DNA of 29,041 nt from JBLHKW01 sp047618565 (GTDB taxonomy: Bacteria > Planctomycetota > UBA1135 > GCA-002686595): the NCBI GenBank assembly GCA_047618565.1, contig JBLHKW010000056.1, positions 1-29,041 of the forward strand, written 5' to 3'. The notes under the pieces were generated by a model. It worked only from the letters and a program-made list of their open reading frames with translations, made no database searches and was not told where the DNA came from. The translations under genes and the position numbers were made by a program. Positions 8,574 to 16,547 of this stretch are shown here, one piece after another. How positions within the stretch are numbered: the stretch's first letter is position 1; every line of letters begins with the position of its first letter.

Positions 8574-10541
8574 TCAGCTCGAGCGCGGTTTCGACACGGC
8601 GATCATCCAGCCGCAGATGAACAGGACCGCGCCCGCGCCGAGCGCGCTCAGGAGCGTCGGACTCTGGATCAGCTGAGGCATGCCGCTCTTCGCCCAGGCC
8701 GGGACTCCGACCAGCAGGCCCGCGATCAGGATGCCAGCGATGGCTTCCCCTGCGATCAGCCCGGAGGCCAGGATGATGCCGTTCTCGTGACCCTCCAGGC
8801 GCGCGGCGTCCGACATCGCGCGCCGTCCGGCCCACCAGGCCAGGATGCCGCCCAGCAGGATGGCGGTCGTCAGGCCGATCGGGAGGTACATGCCGACCGC
8901 GACGGGCATGACGTGCAGACGGAACTTCGCGCGGCGCGGCTTCAGCCAGAGTTGATCGAGGACGATCATCAGGATGCCGATGCCCGCGCCGACGCCGATC
9001 AGGTCCCAGGGCAGCGTGGAGTCGCCGAAGAACCCGTTCATCAGGTTTGCGAAGAGCTGTGCCTGGGGCGCTTCGAGGGGTTGGGTCGTGTCCTGGATCG
9101 CCTGGGACAGGTGTGCGTTGGTGCCAATGCCCTTGCCCTTGTGGAGCAGGTTCAATGCGAACCACATCACGAACGAGGACGTGATCACGCCGATCACCTC
9201 GACCCACTGCTGGCGTTTCGGTGTCGCACCGACCAGCGCGCCGGTCTTCAGGTCCTGACAGACGTCCCCGGAGGTACAGGTCGCGCAGCAGACCACGCCC
9301 GCCACGCCCATGGTCGCAATGATGGCCAGGTCTCCCTGGTAGCCGAACAGGGCGATGAAGCCTGACGTGAACAGCACGCTGCAGATCGTCATGCCGCTGA
9401 CCGGGCTGTTGCTGGATCCGACCAGGCCGACGATGTAGGCCGCCACCGCGACGAAGAAAAACGAGCAGATCGTCATCAGGACCGTCGCGAGCACCGAGAC
9501 GCCCAGGTTGCCGGTGACGTGGTTGTAGAGCCAGAGGATGATCAGCATGGTCGCGGCGACCATCAGCAGGATCCACTTCGGTTCCATGTCGGTCTCGGTG
9601 CGCGCCGGGCGTACCTCCGAGCGCATCGAGGCCCGGTAGCCGCCCATGGTCTCCTGCAACCCGCGCGCGATGCCGTTGCGGATCATGTAGATCGACCAGA
9701 GGCCGCCGACGATCATGGCGCCCACGCCGAACATGCGCAGGTGCGGCTTGACCGCACCGGTCAGGCTCTCCGGGGCGCTGCTCACGATGGCCTGGTAGTC
9801 GATCGCCGTGAGCACAGGACCGGCCATCAGCCACGAGATGGCGCCGCCCAGGAAGACCAGCGCGGCGATGTTGATGCCGACGATGAAGCCCACGCCGATC
9901 AGGGCCGGCGCGGCCAGCAGTCCCGTGAAGAAGCTCGCCTTCCCGATGGTGATGACCTTGGTCAGGTTTGCGGCCATGATCGAGAAGCCATCCGTGCAGA
10001 GCTTGATCAGCGCGCCCACGGCCAGGCCGCCGAAGATCAGCATCATGCCTGGGCCGCCCTTTTCGCCGGCATTCAGCACCTGGGCGCAGGCGACGCCCTC
10101 CGGGTAGGTCAGGTTCTCGTCCTCGACGATCAGCGGCTTGCGCAGAGGGATCATGAACAGTACCCCGAGCATGCCGCCGGTGATCGAGACCAGGGTCGTC
10201 ACGACGAAGTCGAAGTCCGTCCACACACCCGCGATGACCAGCGCGGGCATGGTGAAGATGATGCCGGCCGCCAGGGACTCGCCGGCGGACGCGATGGTCT
10301 GCACGATGTTGTTCTCGAGGATCGTGCCGCGCTTCAGCAGGCCGCGCAGGATGCCCATCGAGATGACCGCGGCCGGGATGGACGCGCTGACCGTCATGCC
10401 GGCGAACAGACCCAGGTAGACGTTGGCCATGGCCATCACGGCCCCGATCAGAATGCCCAGCACGACGGCCAGGACGGTGACCTCGCGCGGCGTGTCCTGC
10501 TCCGGTTTCGACGTGGCGCTCGCTTCGGGATGGATCGTCAT
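8574..10541 (-). CDS. OPT-family oligopeptide transporter
   Basis: This 655-residue polytopic membrane protein consists almost wholly of hydrophobic helices (roughly 14-16). OPT proteins are proton-coupled importers of small peptides or metal-chelate complexes across the cytoplasmic membrane. Signatures are NVYLGLFAGMTVSASIPAAV (about 40-59) and LTYPEGVACAQVL (144-156), both typical of the family, and the N-terminus is short and polar (MTIHPEASATSKPEQDTPRE). The ATG at 10541 gives the expected length; TAGGAT lies 7 nt upstream and could act as a -10 box or a poor ribosome site. It lies 63 bp behind the Gfo/Idh-like gene on the same strand, so it may be the last cistron of that run or have its own promoter. 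Substrate cannot be told from sequence. Confidence 0.93.
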   Translation of the reverse strand: MTIHPEASATSKPEQDTPREVTVLAVVLGILIGAVMAMANVYLGLFAGMTVSASIPAAVISMGILRGLLKRGTILENNIVQTIASAGESLAAGIIFTMPALVIAGVWTDFDFVVTTLVSITGGMLGVLFMIPLRKPLIVEDENLTYPEGVACAQVLNAGEKGGPGMMLIFGGLAVGALIKLCTDGFSIMAANLTKVITIGKASFFTGLLAAPALIGVGFIVGINIAALVFLGGAISWLMAGPVLTAIDYQAIVSSAPESLTGAVKPHLRMFGVGAMIVGGLWSIYMIRNGIARGLQETMGGYRASMRSEVRPARTETDMEPKWILLMVAATMLIILWLYNHVTGNLGVSVLATVLMTICSFFFVAVAAYIVGLVGSSNSPVSGMTICSVLFTSGFIALFGYQGDLAIIATMGVAGVVCCATCTSGDVCQDLKTGALVGATPKRQQWVEVIGVITSSFVMWFALNLLHKGKGIGTNAHLSQAIQDTTQPLEAPQAQLFANLMNGFFGDSTLPWDLIGVGAGIGILMIVLDQLWLKPRRAKFRLHVMPVAVGMYLPIGLTTAILLGGILAWWAGRRAMSDAARLEGHENGIILASGLIAGEAIAGILIAGLLVGVPAWAKSGMPQLIQSPTLLSALGAGAVLFICGWMIAVSKPRSS

Positions 10542-10548
10542 GGGATCG

Positions 10549-10554
10549 ATCCTA
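10549..10554 (-). promoter_or_regulatory. TANNNT box before the OPT gene
   Basis: TAGGAT on the minus strand lies 7 nt before the ATG at 10541. It fits a -10 element for a leaderless mRNA, but the AGGA could equally be a weak Shine-Dalgarno. No clear -35 is seen. Confidence 0.35.
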
Positions 10555-10604
10555 CGCCATGCCCGTCGCAGCTACCACGGCCGGCGTGGACGCGATCGGA
10601 GGCG

Positions 10605-11642
10605 CTACTTGCCGGCCAGGCGCGTGAGCAGCTTCATCAGGAAGCGTGCGCTGGCGAAGTGCGCGCTCGTGAACGGGTTGCTGATGTAGCACCGGATCTT
10701 CTCGAGGTGGTAGTCGACGACGGTGTCCTCGACCGCGTGCGCCAGGGGGTACGCGCCCTTGCCATCCGCGATGTTCTTCAGGAGGCGCAGAAAGCCGACC
10801 CGCTTCATGCCTTCCATCCAGATCCAGATGCCGGGCTCGGGGCTGGAGGCCGGCTTGGGGGATCCCATCAGTGAGCGCTCGGCGGCGGTGAGCTCGATCT
10901 TCAGGGAGTCGATCGCGAAGCCCGTGCAGGCCTGCCCATCGAGCAGCGCTGTCAGGCGATGCCCGGCGGCCGAGCGCGGATCGTCGGAGACGGACCCGCG
11001 GGTTCCCTCCAGGGTCACGTGGCCGCAGCCGTAGTCGCGCGGGGAGACGATGGCCAGCTCGCCGTCGCGCTCAAATCGGATGGTGCGCAGCAGCTCGCCA
11101 TTGCCTCGCTTGCTCTGTTTCGCGCTGCGCACGCGTCCGGCGCTGAACAGACGGCGGCCCATGGCGATCCCATGGTAGGCGTAGGCCGAGCGGTCGAAGA
11201 GAACGCGCTTCAGGTCGCCGATTGCCCCGGTTTCGAAGAAGGCCTCGATCACGTCGTAGACCGGTAGTGTCGTGCAGTCCTCAGGCACCCAGGTGTTTCG
11301 GAAGGCATCGAGCAGCCCCAGGTGTCCGAGGTGCTTGAAGCGCAGCACGGGCGTGTCGATCAGGAGGTCCGCGTTGGAGACGTTCAGCTTGCAAAGCGTC
11401 GCGAGCACCGCCGGTACCGCGTTTTTGCCCACGACCATGTAGATCAGGTCCGCTTCGTCCACGGTGCGCTGCTCGAGATCGAGCAGGCGTTCGACCTGCA
11501 GGCTGCGTTCCTCGACCGTGATCTCCTTCTCGGTTCGGGCGTAGATGCCCCGCACGCGAAAATGCTCCTCGGTGCGGAAGAAGGCTGGCAGGGCCGCTTC
11601 CTGTACGCGCTTGCCGGAACCGATGATCAGAACGTTCTTCAT
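10605..11642 (-). CDS. Gfo/Idh/MocA-like Rossmann-fold protein, EKP lysine missing
   Basis: The 345-residue protein opens with a nucleotide-binding fold (KNVLIIGSGKRVQEAALPAF). Its order of segments resembles the Gfo/Idh/MocA oxidoreductases, which act NAD(P)-dependently on sugars. At the position of the usual E-K-P catalytic motif it has D96-T97-P98 (LLIDTPVLRF), so the normal lysine is absent. The C-terminal part is alpha/beta and ends in a basic helix (FLMKLLTRLAGK). It starts 7 nt after the GMC stop, so the two are almost certainly co-transcribed, and a joint redox role on one substrate is a reasonable inference. Fold confidence is good. Dehydrogenase activity is doubtful given the missing lysine; it may be a partner or scaffold protein. 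Confidence 0.72.
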   Translation of the reverse strand: MKNVLIIGSGKRVQEAALPAFFRTEEHFRVRGIYARTEKEITVEERSLQVERLLDLEQRTVDEADLIYMVVGKNAVPAVLATLCKLNVSNADLLIDTPVLRFKHLGHLGLLDAFRNTWVPEDCTTLPVYDVIEAFFETGAIGDLKRVLFDRSAYAYHGIAMGRRLFSAGRVRSAKQSKRGNGELLRTIRFERDGELAIVSPRDYGCGHVTLEGTRGSVSDDPRSAAGHRLTALLDGQACTGFAIDSLKIELTAAERSLMGSPKPASSPEPGIWIWMEGMKRVGFLRLLKNIADGKGAYPLAHAVEDTVVDYHLEKIRCYISNPFTSAHFASARFLMKLLTRLAGK

Positions 11643-11649
11643 GGGACTC

Positions 11650-13377
11650 TCAGGCCTGTCCTGGCGCAGCGGCGTTGTCGCGTGCGTCCGGTCGGTTCGG
11701 GAGATTCGGGAGGACGTCCCGCTTCAGGTGTTCCGCCAGCCGGATCGAGAGGGCCACTATCGTGAAGGTCGGGTTGGCACTGCCGCTGGTCGGGAAGACC
11801 GACGCTCCGGCGGCAAAGACGTTGTCGACCGTGTGCAGTCGCCCCTGCGGCGTGACCACGGAGCTCGACGGATCGCTGCCCATGCGTGTGGAGCCCATGT
11901 GGTGGGATGCGTCCTGGGTGATGGGCCAGGGCTTCACGTCCTGCAGGCTCGTCTCCAGCCGCCCGATGCCCTGGGCCTCGAACTCACGTGCGAGGTGCTC
12001 GTGCAGGGCCTTCATGGAGCGCTCATCCGCCGGCGTACATTCGTGCCGCACGCATGCGATGGGGGTCCCGTACGGGTCGCGCTCGGTGGTCAGCGTGACC
12101 CGGTTCTGCGGGACCGGTTCCATCTCCATGAAGTTGCGCAGGCGCACCCTGCGGATCTTCGGCTTCTTGCGCGAGAGCCGGTAGAGCGCGTAGGTGCCGA
12201 CCTTGCGTATGTCGAACAGGATCGTGAACAGCAGTCCGATCCACTTGCCGACGGACTTGCGCTGGTTCTGCAAGTCGGAGTCGTCGCCGGTCTCCGAGTA
12301 GTCGCGCAACGTCACGACCTCATCCTTGCGCTTGTCCTTCCAGCGCTTGAAGAAGAAGCTGCAGCGCTTGACGATCAGGACCAGCGCCTCGACCCCCTGG
12401 CTGTCGGACCAGGGGAACAAGGGCTCGAGCCGCACGTAGGAGTTCAAGAGCTGCGCGTCGGCCTGGACTTCGGGCTTCAGGCACAGGCCCGCGTAACCTG
12501 CGTAGCCCTTGTACAGGCAGCCGAAGTAGTACGGGACATCGCCGCGGGGCTGCGCAAGGTGCAGGATGCCGTGGTAGTTCTTGGGGTGGTTCATGAAGAA
12601 CCGGCCGACCTGGTCGCGCTCGTTCCCGAGCCCCTGGGGACACAGGTCCGTGGAATTGAGCAGCAGGCGCGCGTTCTCGATGCCGCCCGTGGCCAGGACG
12701 AAGACGCGTGCCCGCAGAGTGTGTTCGTGGCCGTCGCGCGTGCGCACGCGCGCGCAGTCGATGCTCTTCGTGCCGCTTCCCGGTTCGAGGCGCAGCACCG
12801 TCGCATCCAGGTACAGGTCGATCGCCGTGCCGCCGTAGATCGCACGCTGCTCGCGGCCGAAGTTCTGGGGATCGCTGCAGGCCAGGAAGATCTTCTCGTG
12901 AACGGCCTCCCAGCTTGCCGGCTGCCGATCCGCGCGCAGACCCTCACGGTCGCGCAGGGCGCCGAAGCCGTCCGTGCCGAAGAGCGTCGCCGGTGGAAAC
13001 CGATAGCGTTCTGCGGCCTGGGCGTAATAAGGAGTGAGCTCAGCCTCGGTGATCGGCCAGCCCGAGTGGGGCAGCCAGGGACGTGGCTCAAGGTCCGTCC
13101 TGTCGAGTGGGCTCGAGAGGCCGGCCCAGGTCGTCGAGGCGCCGCCCAGTACCCGTTCGCGCGAGTACTCCTTGATGTGGATGCCCTCGCTCGCGACGTC
13201 GCGCAGGCTGTCCGCGTGGCGCGTCGAGTTACCGAGGCCGCTCTCGAGAACGCAGATGGAGCGCTCCGCATCGGCAAGCTCCGCGGCCAGGGTCGCCCCG
13301 GCCGGTCCCGAGCCGATGATGCACAGGTCGTACAGGGGCAAGGTCCCGGAGCGGGACTCATTCAGGTCGACGATCAT
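11650..13377 (-). CDS. GMC-family FAD-dependent oxidoreductase
   Basis: This 575-residue flavoprotein has the dinucleotide-binding motif IIGSGPAGATLAAELA at 20-35, then an acidic residue in VLESG. The RVLGGASTTWAG segment is typical of the group. The C-terminal catalytic region has His492-His493 (SHHMGSTRMG) and GSANPTFT with Asn535, matching the His/Asn active-site pair. GMC enzymes oxidise alcohol groups of sugars, choline and similar compounds. No export signal is evident. The gene lies 61 bp after the WbsX-like gene and 7 bp before the Gfo/Idh-like gene, so a sugar or surface-glycan substrate is the best contextual guess. The Arg/Lys-rich middle section (about 325-410) is not a recognised domain. 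Confidence 0.9.
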   Translation of the reverse strand: MIVDLNESRSGTLPLYDLCIIGSGPAGATLAAELADAERSICVLESGLGNSTRHADSLRDVASEGIHIKEYSRERVLGGASTTWAGLSSPLDRTDLEPRPWLPHSGWPITEAELTPYYAQAAERYRFPPATLFGTDGFGALRDREGLRADRQPASWEAVHEKIFLACSDPQNFGREQRAIYGGTAIDLYLDATVLRLEPGSGTKSIDCARVRTRDGHEHTLRARVFVLATGGIENARLLLNSTDLCPQGLGNERDQVGRFFMNHPKNYHGILHLAQPRGDVPYYFGCLYKGYAGYAGLCLKPEVQADAQLLNSYVRLEPLFPWSDSQGVEALVLIVKRCSFFFKRWKDKRKDEVVTLRDYSETGDDSDLQNQRKSVGKWIGLLFTILFDIRKVGTYALYRLSRKKPKIRRVRLRNFMEMEPVPQNRVTLTTERDPYGTPIACVRHECTPADERSMKALHEHLAREFEAQGIGRLETSLQDVKPWPITQDASHHMGSTRMGSDPSSSVVTPQGRLHTVDNVFAAGASVFPTSGSANPTFTIVALSIRLAEHLKRDVLPNLPNRPDARDNAAAPGQA

Positions 13378-13438
13378 GGATGGGCGGCCGCGCGGGCGTC
13401 ACCAGACGGGAGCATAGCGGAGCAGCGCGCTGGCTCGC

Positions 13439-14524
13439 CTATGGATTAATGGATGCTCGGATGGCTTCCAACCAGCCGTATCCGAAGCGCGTGTCGGGCT
13501 CCAGGTAGTGCCCCTCGCTCCACTCGTTCAGTGACGCGACGAAGACGATCGGGTCGTCGGGCCGCGTTTCGGTCGCAAAGGTCCGCGCTCGGCCGAGGGC
13601 CGTGCGGAAGAGGTCCGGATGTTCACCGACGATCACGGGCGACCAGGGGTACTTGCGCGGTTTCTCGGCACCGAAGTCGGCGGCTCGTGGCGTCGCGTCC
13701 CAGCCGGGGCAGACCGAGGGCATGTAGGGCAGCCCGGAGTCCTGGGCGAAGTGCTCCCACTGGCCAGCGCAGTGCGCCGCAGATTCGGCGTAATCCTGCT
13801 GCGCGGGTCCCTTCCAGTCGGGCAGGTGGACGTAGTGGGTAACGCTGTCAAAACCCACGCTGCGCACCTGTCCGATTACCGCGCGCGAGGGCTCGATCGC
13901 CGCCAGGTGCAACTTCCCGAAGCCATTCTCCAGCAGCCACGCGCGCGCCGCGCGGATCGCCTCGCGCGCCCAGTCGAGGCCCAGCTCCTCGAGGAAGAAG
14001 GTCGAGTCGTAGATCGAGAAGTAGGGGCGCCCGTCGACGTGGATGTAGTTGTCACGCTTGAAGTAGGCGCGCGCCACGGTGGAGATCAGCTCGACGAAGT
14101 CCGCCACGTCCGAGGGCACCCGGCGCTCGTCGGCGATCACCGGTTCATCGGCGCTACGGACCGGCAGGACGCGGCGCGGCATGCGGTTGGCCCACATGAC
14201 GGCAAACGGGAAGGCGCGCCCCTCGGGGGATCCGAGCAGGCCCTCGTCCAGGGCGTCCTCGAACACGCGCTTGCCGCGACACCAGAAGAAACCGTAGACG
14301 AGCCCATCCACACCGTGCGCCGCCGCCAGCTGGAATCGCAGACGCACCTCGACCGGGTCGCGATCGTCATAGCTTCCGAGCAGCGGAACCCGCGGCTGGG
14401 TATGTCCCTCGAAACGCGGCCTGCAGTCGCGCACGAGCTCCCATTCCGTGAAGTCCGGATGGAAACTCTCGTCCCGTTCCGGAATCGGGTGCCAGCCCGG
14501 GTAGACGTAGGCCAGAATCCTCAT
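13439..14524 (-). CDS. WbsX-like (GH99-like domain) glycan protein
   Basis: The 361-residue product begins MRILAYVYPGWHPIPERDES and continues with DFTEWELV. It contains HGVDGLVYGFFWCRGKRVFE and ends with FVASLNEWSEGHYLEPD and FGYGWLEAI. These are the landmarks of the WbsX / glycoside-hydrolase-99-like TIM-barrel family, found in O-antigen and exopolysaccharide loci and named as glycosyltransferases or hydrolases. No signal peptide is visible, so a cytoplasmic role is likely. It sits 27 bp behind panD and 61 bp ahead of the GMC gene on one strand. Family membership is clear. Whether it makes or cleaves a glycosidic bond, and on what, cannot be decided here. Confidence 0.85.
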   Translation of the reverse strand: MRILAYVYPGWHPIPERDESFHPDFTEWELVRDCRPRFEGHTQPRVPLLGSYDDRDPVEVRLRFQLAAAHGVDGLVYGFFWCRGKRVFEDALDEGLLGSPEGRAFPFAVMWANRMPRRVLPVRSADEPVIADERRVPSDVADFVELISTVARAYFKRDNYIHVDGRPYFSIYDSTFFLEELGLDWAREAIRAARAWLLENGFGKLHLAAIEPSRAVIGQVRSVGFDSVTHYVHLPDWKGPAQQDYAESAAHCAGQWEHFAQDSGLPYMPSVCPGWDATPRAADFGAEKPRKYPWSPVIVGEHPDLFRTALGRARTFATETRPDDPIVFVASLNEWSEGHYLEPDTRFGYGWLEAIRASINP

Positions 14525-14551
14525 CTGCCCATCCCGGCTTGCGACGGGCGT

Positions 14552-14893
14552 CTACAGGTCCTGCAGGAACCTGTTGTTCCCATCGACCAGGATCTGGCGC
14601 GGTTTGGGGGGCTCGTCGGCGGTCTCGAAGGCCATGATGATGATCTCGTCGCCCTTGTTGACCAGGTGCGCGGCGGCGCCGTTCATGCAGATCGTCCCGG
14701 ACCCGGGCTCTCCCGCGATGGCGTAGGTCTCGAGCCGTGCGCCGTTGGTGTTGTCGACCACCAGGACCTTCTCGTGCTCCATCAGCCCGACGCGTTCCAT
14801 CAGGGACTGGTCGATCGTGACCGAGCCCATGTACTCGAGGTTGGCGTCCGTGACGGTCGCCTTGTGGATCTTGCAGTGCAGAAAGGTGCGCAT
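14552..14893 (-). CDS. panD: Aspartate 1-decarboxylase precursor
   Basis: PanD converts L-aspartate to beta-alanine for pantothenate and coenzyme A synthesis. It is made as a pro-enzyme that cleaves itself to generate a pyruvoyl group. The 113-residue product has the cleavage site Gly23-Ser24 (LEYMGSVTID) and the processing/active-site residues Arg53, Thr56 and Tyr57 (NGARLETYAI), followed by GTICMNGAAAHLV and GDEIIIMAF. The frame is open for 17 more codons upstream, but the ATG at 14893 starts MRTFLHCKIHKATVTDANL, which matches family N-termini. It is a little shorter than the E. coli enzyme. It leads the run WbsX, GMC, Gfo/Idh; no panB or panC is nearby, so the linkage to glycan genes is unusual. 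Confidence 0.95.
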   Translation of the reverse strand: MRTFLHCKIHKATVTDANLEYMGSVTIDQSLMERVGLMEHEKVLVVDNTNGARLETYAIAGEPGSGTICMNGAAAHLVNKGDEIIIMAFETADEPPKPRQILVDGNNRFLQDL

Positions 14894-14916
14894 CGAAATA
14901 GGGGAGGGACGCTGGG

Positions 14917-14944
14917 CTATTAGCTGGTCGGCGCAGGGCTTCAA
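14917..14944 (-). promoter_or_regulatory. Candidate panD promoter
   Basis: TTGAAG (14944-14939), a 16-nt spacer and TAATAG (14922-14917) on the minus strand would start transcription about 17 nt before the panD ATG. The palindromic element ends 13 bp upstream of the -35. The match to consensus is moderate. Confidence 0.35.
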
Positions 14945-14953
14945 GCCGTGGCT

Positions 14954-15155
14954 CTAGCCCGAATAATTCATGAAGACGCGGCCCAAACGCGACGACCGGC
15001 CGGCTTCGCCGTCGATTCGGCTTCTGGCGGTGCTTCTCGCGCGTTGGCATCCTCGACGACCCGTAAGGGTCGCCTCCGGGGCCAACGCGCGAGAAGTGCC
15101 GCCAGAAGCCGAATCGACGCGTTTTGGCTCGCGCTTCATGAATTATCCGGGCTAG
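14954..15155. mobile_element. MITE-like palindromic element with CTAG flanks
   Basis: The 194-bp core (14958-15151) is bounded by CTAG on both sides (14954-14957, 15152-15155), a possible target duplication. The terminal inverted repeats read CCCGAATAATTCATGAA at the left and CCCGGATAATTCATGAA for the right end read in reverse complement, differing at one base. Inside, arms 15011-15048 and 15081-15118 are inverted with 36 of 38 bases paired. A small hairpin CGACCC-GTAA-GGGTCG (15057-15072) sits at the centre. The left side has about 20 extra bases (near 14992-15010) without a mirror copy. There is no transposase frame, so it would be non-autonomous if mobile. It could also terminate the aminotransferase transcript. 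Confidence 0.7.
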
Positions 15156-15206
15156 CGGGCGGCAAGAGTAGCGGCGTCTCGCGATTCCGGCCACCCTGGA
15201 GGCGCG

Positions 15207-16316
15207 TCATGCGCCGGGGATGTACTCCGCGAGGCCCTTGGTCAGCCGCGCCAGGCCCTCCTGCAGGGTGGCCACGGGAACCCCGCATCCCACGCGCAGG
15301 TGTCCCGGCCGCCCGAAGAACTCGCCCGGAACCACGTCCACGCCGCAGGAGAGGGCCAGGTGTTCGGCCAGTCGCTGGGTGTCGTCCACGCCCCGGATGC
15401 GCGGGAAGGCGTAGATGCCGAATTCGGGCTCGAAGGCCTCGATCGACGGGCAGGTGCGCAGCCACTCCACGAACAGGGGCCTCGATTCGGCTTCCACCCG
15501 CCGCAGGGGCCCCAGGAAGCGCGGCAGGTCGTCGAGCACCCGCCGGGCCAGTGAGAGGCTCACCGTGGGCATGTCCACATAGTTGAGGTAGGCGGCATCG
15601 ATCAGGCTCTCGCGCTGATCGACCAGCCCCTCGCCCAGAATCATCCAGCCGACCCGCAACGGGCCCAGGCCGTAGGCCTTGGTCAGGCTGCCGATACTGA
15701 CCGCGTTGGGCGCCAGGCGCGCCGCGTGTACGCGCTGCTCGTTGGTCGCGTACTCCATATAGACTTCGCAGGAGAGCAGTATTCCGTCGGCTCGCCCGGC
15801 CACGGCGGCGAGCTCCTGGACCATCGCGGCATCGCTCACTGCACCGGTTGGATTGTGCGGGTTGGTGAGGAAGACATGGCCCGGGCGAGCGCCGTCCAGA
15901 GCGCTCTCGACCTGTCCCGGGTCCGGTTGCCAGCCGTTTTCGGGCCGCCGCTCGATGGGCACCCGGCTGGCGCCCGCGCGCTCGGTCACTGCGGCCAGGC
16001 TCTGGTAGGCCGGGGTCTCGACCGCGACCCGCGCGCTGGGGCCGAACCAGCGCAGGGCCGCCAGCAGCATGGCGCCCGAGGCGCCGGCGGTGACCAGCAC
16101 GCGCTCGGGGGACACGTCGAAAAGCTCGGCCAGGCGCCGTTCGAGAGCGGGCAGGGCCTCGATCGAGGGGTGGGACAGCACGTCGAGGGTCGAGAGGTCC
16201 CCCAGCCAGGCCTGATCCGGGAGGGGCATCCCGGATTGGGACAGACAATAGGGGGAACGGGCCGACTTGGTGTGGGCCCAGAACAGGTAGGGGACGCGGA
16301 GCGGGGGGCTTTGCAT
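15207..16316 (-). CDS. Class I/II PLP-dependent aminotransferase-like protein with Cys at the PLP-Asp site
   Basis: The 369-residue protein has fold-type I aminotransferase landmarks. VTAGASGAMLL (about 75-85) is the phosphate-binding region, FLTNPHNPTGAV includes Asn155, and SIGSLTKAYGLGPLRVGW carries the PLP-binding Lys213 and the downstream Arg/Gly. Where the family normally has S-D-E-[IV]-Y, this protein reads S182-C-E-V-Y186, so the Asp that bonds the pyridine nitrogen is Cys183 (codon TGC). The N-terminus (PYLFWAHTKSARSPYCLSQS) resembles short aminotransferases that begin directly at the substrate-binding strand. Substrate is unknown. It is a single gene between the palindromic element and the divergent SH3 gene. 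The ATG at 16316 has no ribosome binding site, so the start is moderately sure. Confidence 0.85.
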   Translation of the reverse strand: MQSPPLRVPYLFWAHTKSARSPYCLSQSGMPLPDQAWLGDLSTLDVLSHPSIEALPALERRLAELFDVSPERVLVTAGASGAMLLAALRWFGPSARVAVETPAYQSLAAVTERAGASRVPIERRPENGWQPDPGQVESALDGARPGHVFLTNPHNPTGAVSDAAMVQELAAVAGRADGILLSCEVYMEYATNEQRVHAARLAPNAVSIGSLTKAYGLGPLRVGWMILGEGLVDQRESLIDAAYLNYVDMPTVSLSLARRVLDDLPRFLGPLRRVEAESRPLFVEWLRTCPSIEAFEPEFGIYAFPRIRGVDDTQRLAEHLALSCGVDVVPGEFFGRPGHLRVGCGVPVATLQEGLARLTKGLAEYIPGA

Positions 16317-16547
16317 GGTTCGGGCGCGGGTGGGGTCTGGCGCGATCTGGCAGGCGCGGTCGTGGGAAATGCGCTTTCTGCGGGCTTTTCCGGCAGTCTG
16401 CCCGGCCTTCGCATGGATCGCGCCATTCCTCCTGTCTAAGATGCGCGCAGGGAGGACATCAAACCATCCCGACCTTGGCCGGCCGTGTCCACGGGCGATT
16501 CAAGGGTCTTCAGACACGACGTAATTGACTGGAAGGGGACCGAGGTC
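16317..16547. other. Divergent intergenic region, aminotransferase / SH3 gene
   Basis: The 231-bp spacer holds a ribosome binding site for the SH3 gene at its right end. TAAGAT (16437-16442) could be a -10 box on the plus strand, but no acceptable -35 precedes it. Nothing else stands out. Confidence 0.4.

Larger units (their letters stand above)
14894..15206. other. Intergenic region between panD and the aminotransferase gene
   Basis: The 313-bp gap holds the candidate panD promoter and the 194-bp palindromic element. Short open frames inside it are mirror images caused by the palindrome and are not called as genes. Nothing else is seen. Confidence 0.7.

Noticed and set aside
10575..10589. 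Hairpin CCACG-GCCGG-CGTGG between the Gfo/Idh-like and OPT genes
   Set aside because: A five-pair stem with no T-run is expected by chance in GC-rich DNA; too weak to call a terminator.
14954..15155. Two 61-codon frames on opposite strands ending in MNYPG and MNYSG
   Set aside because: Their likeness comes from the palindrome itself; neither has a ribosome site or a recognisable protein pattern.
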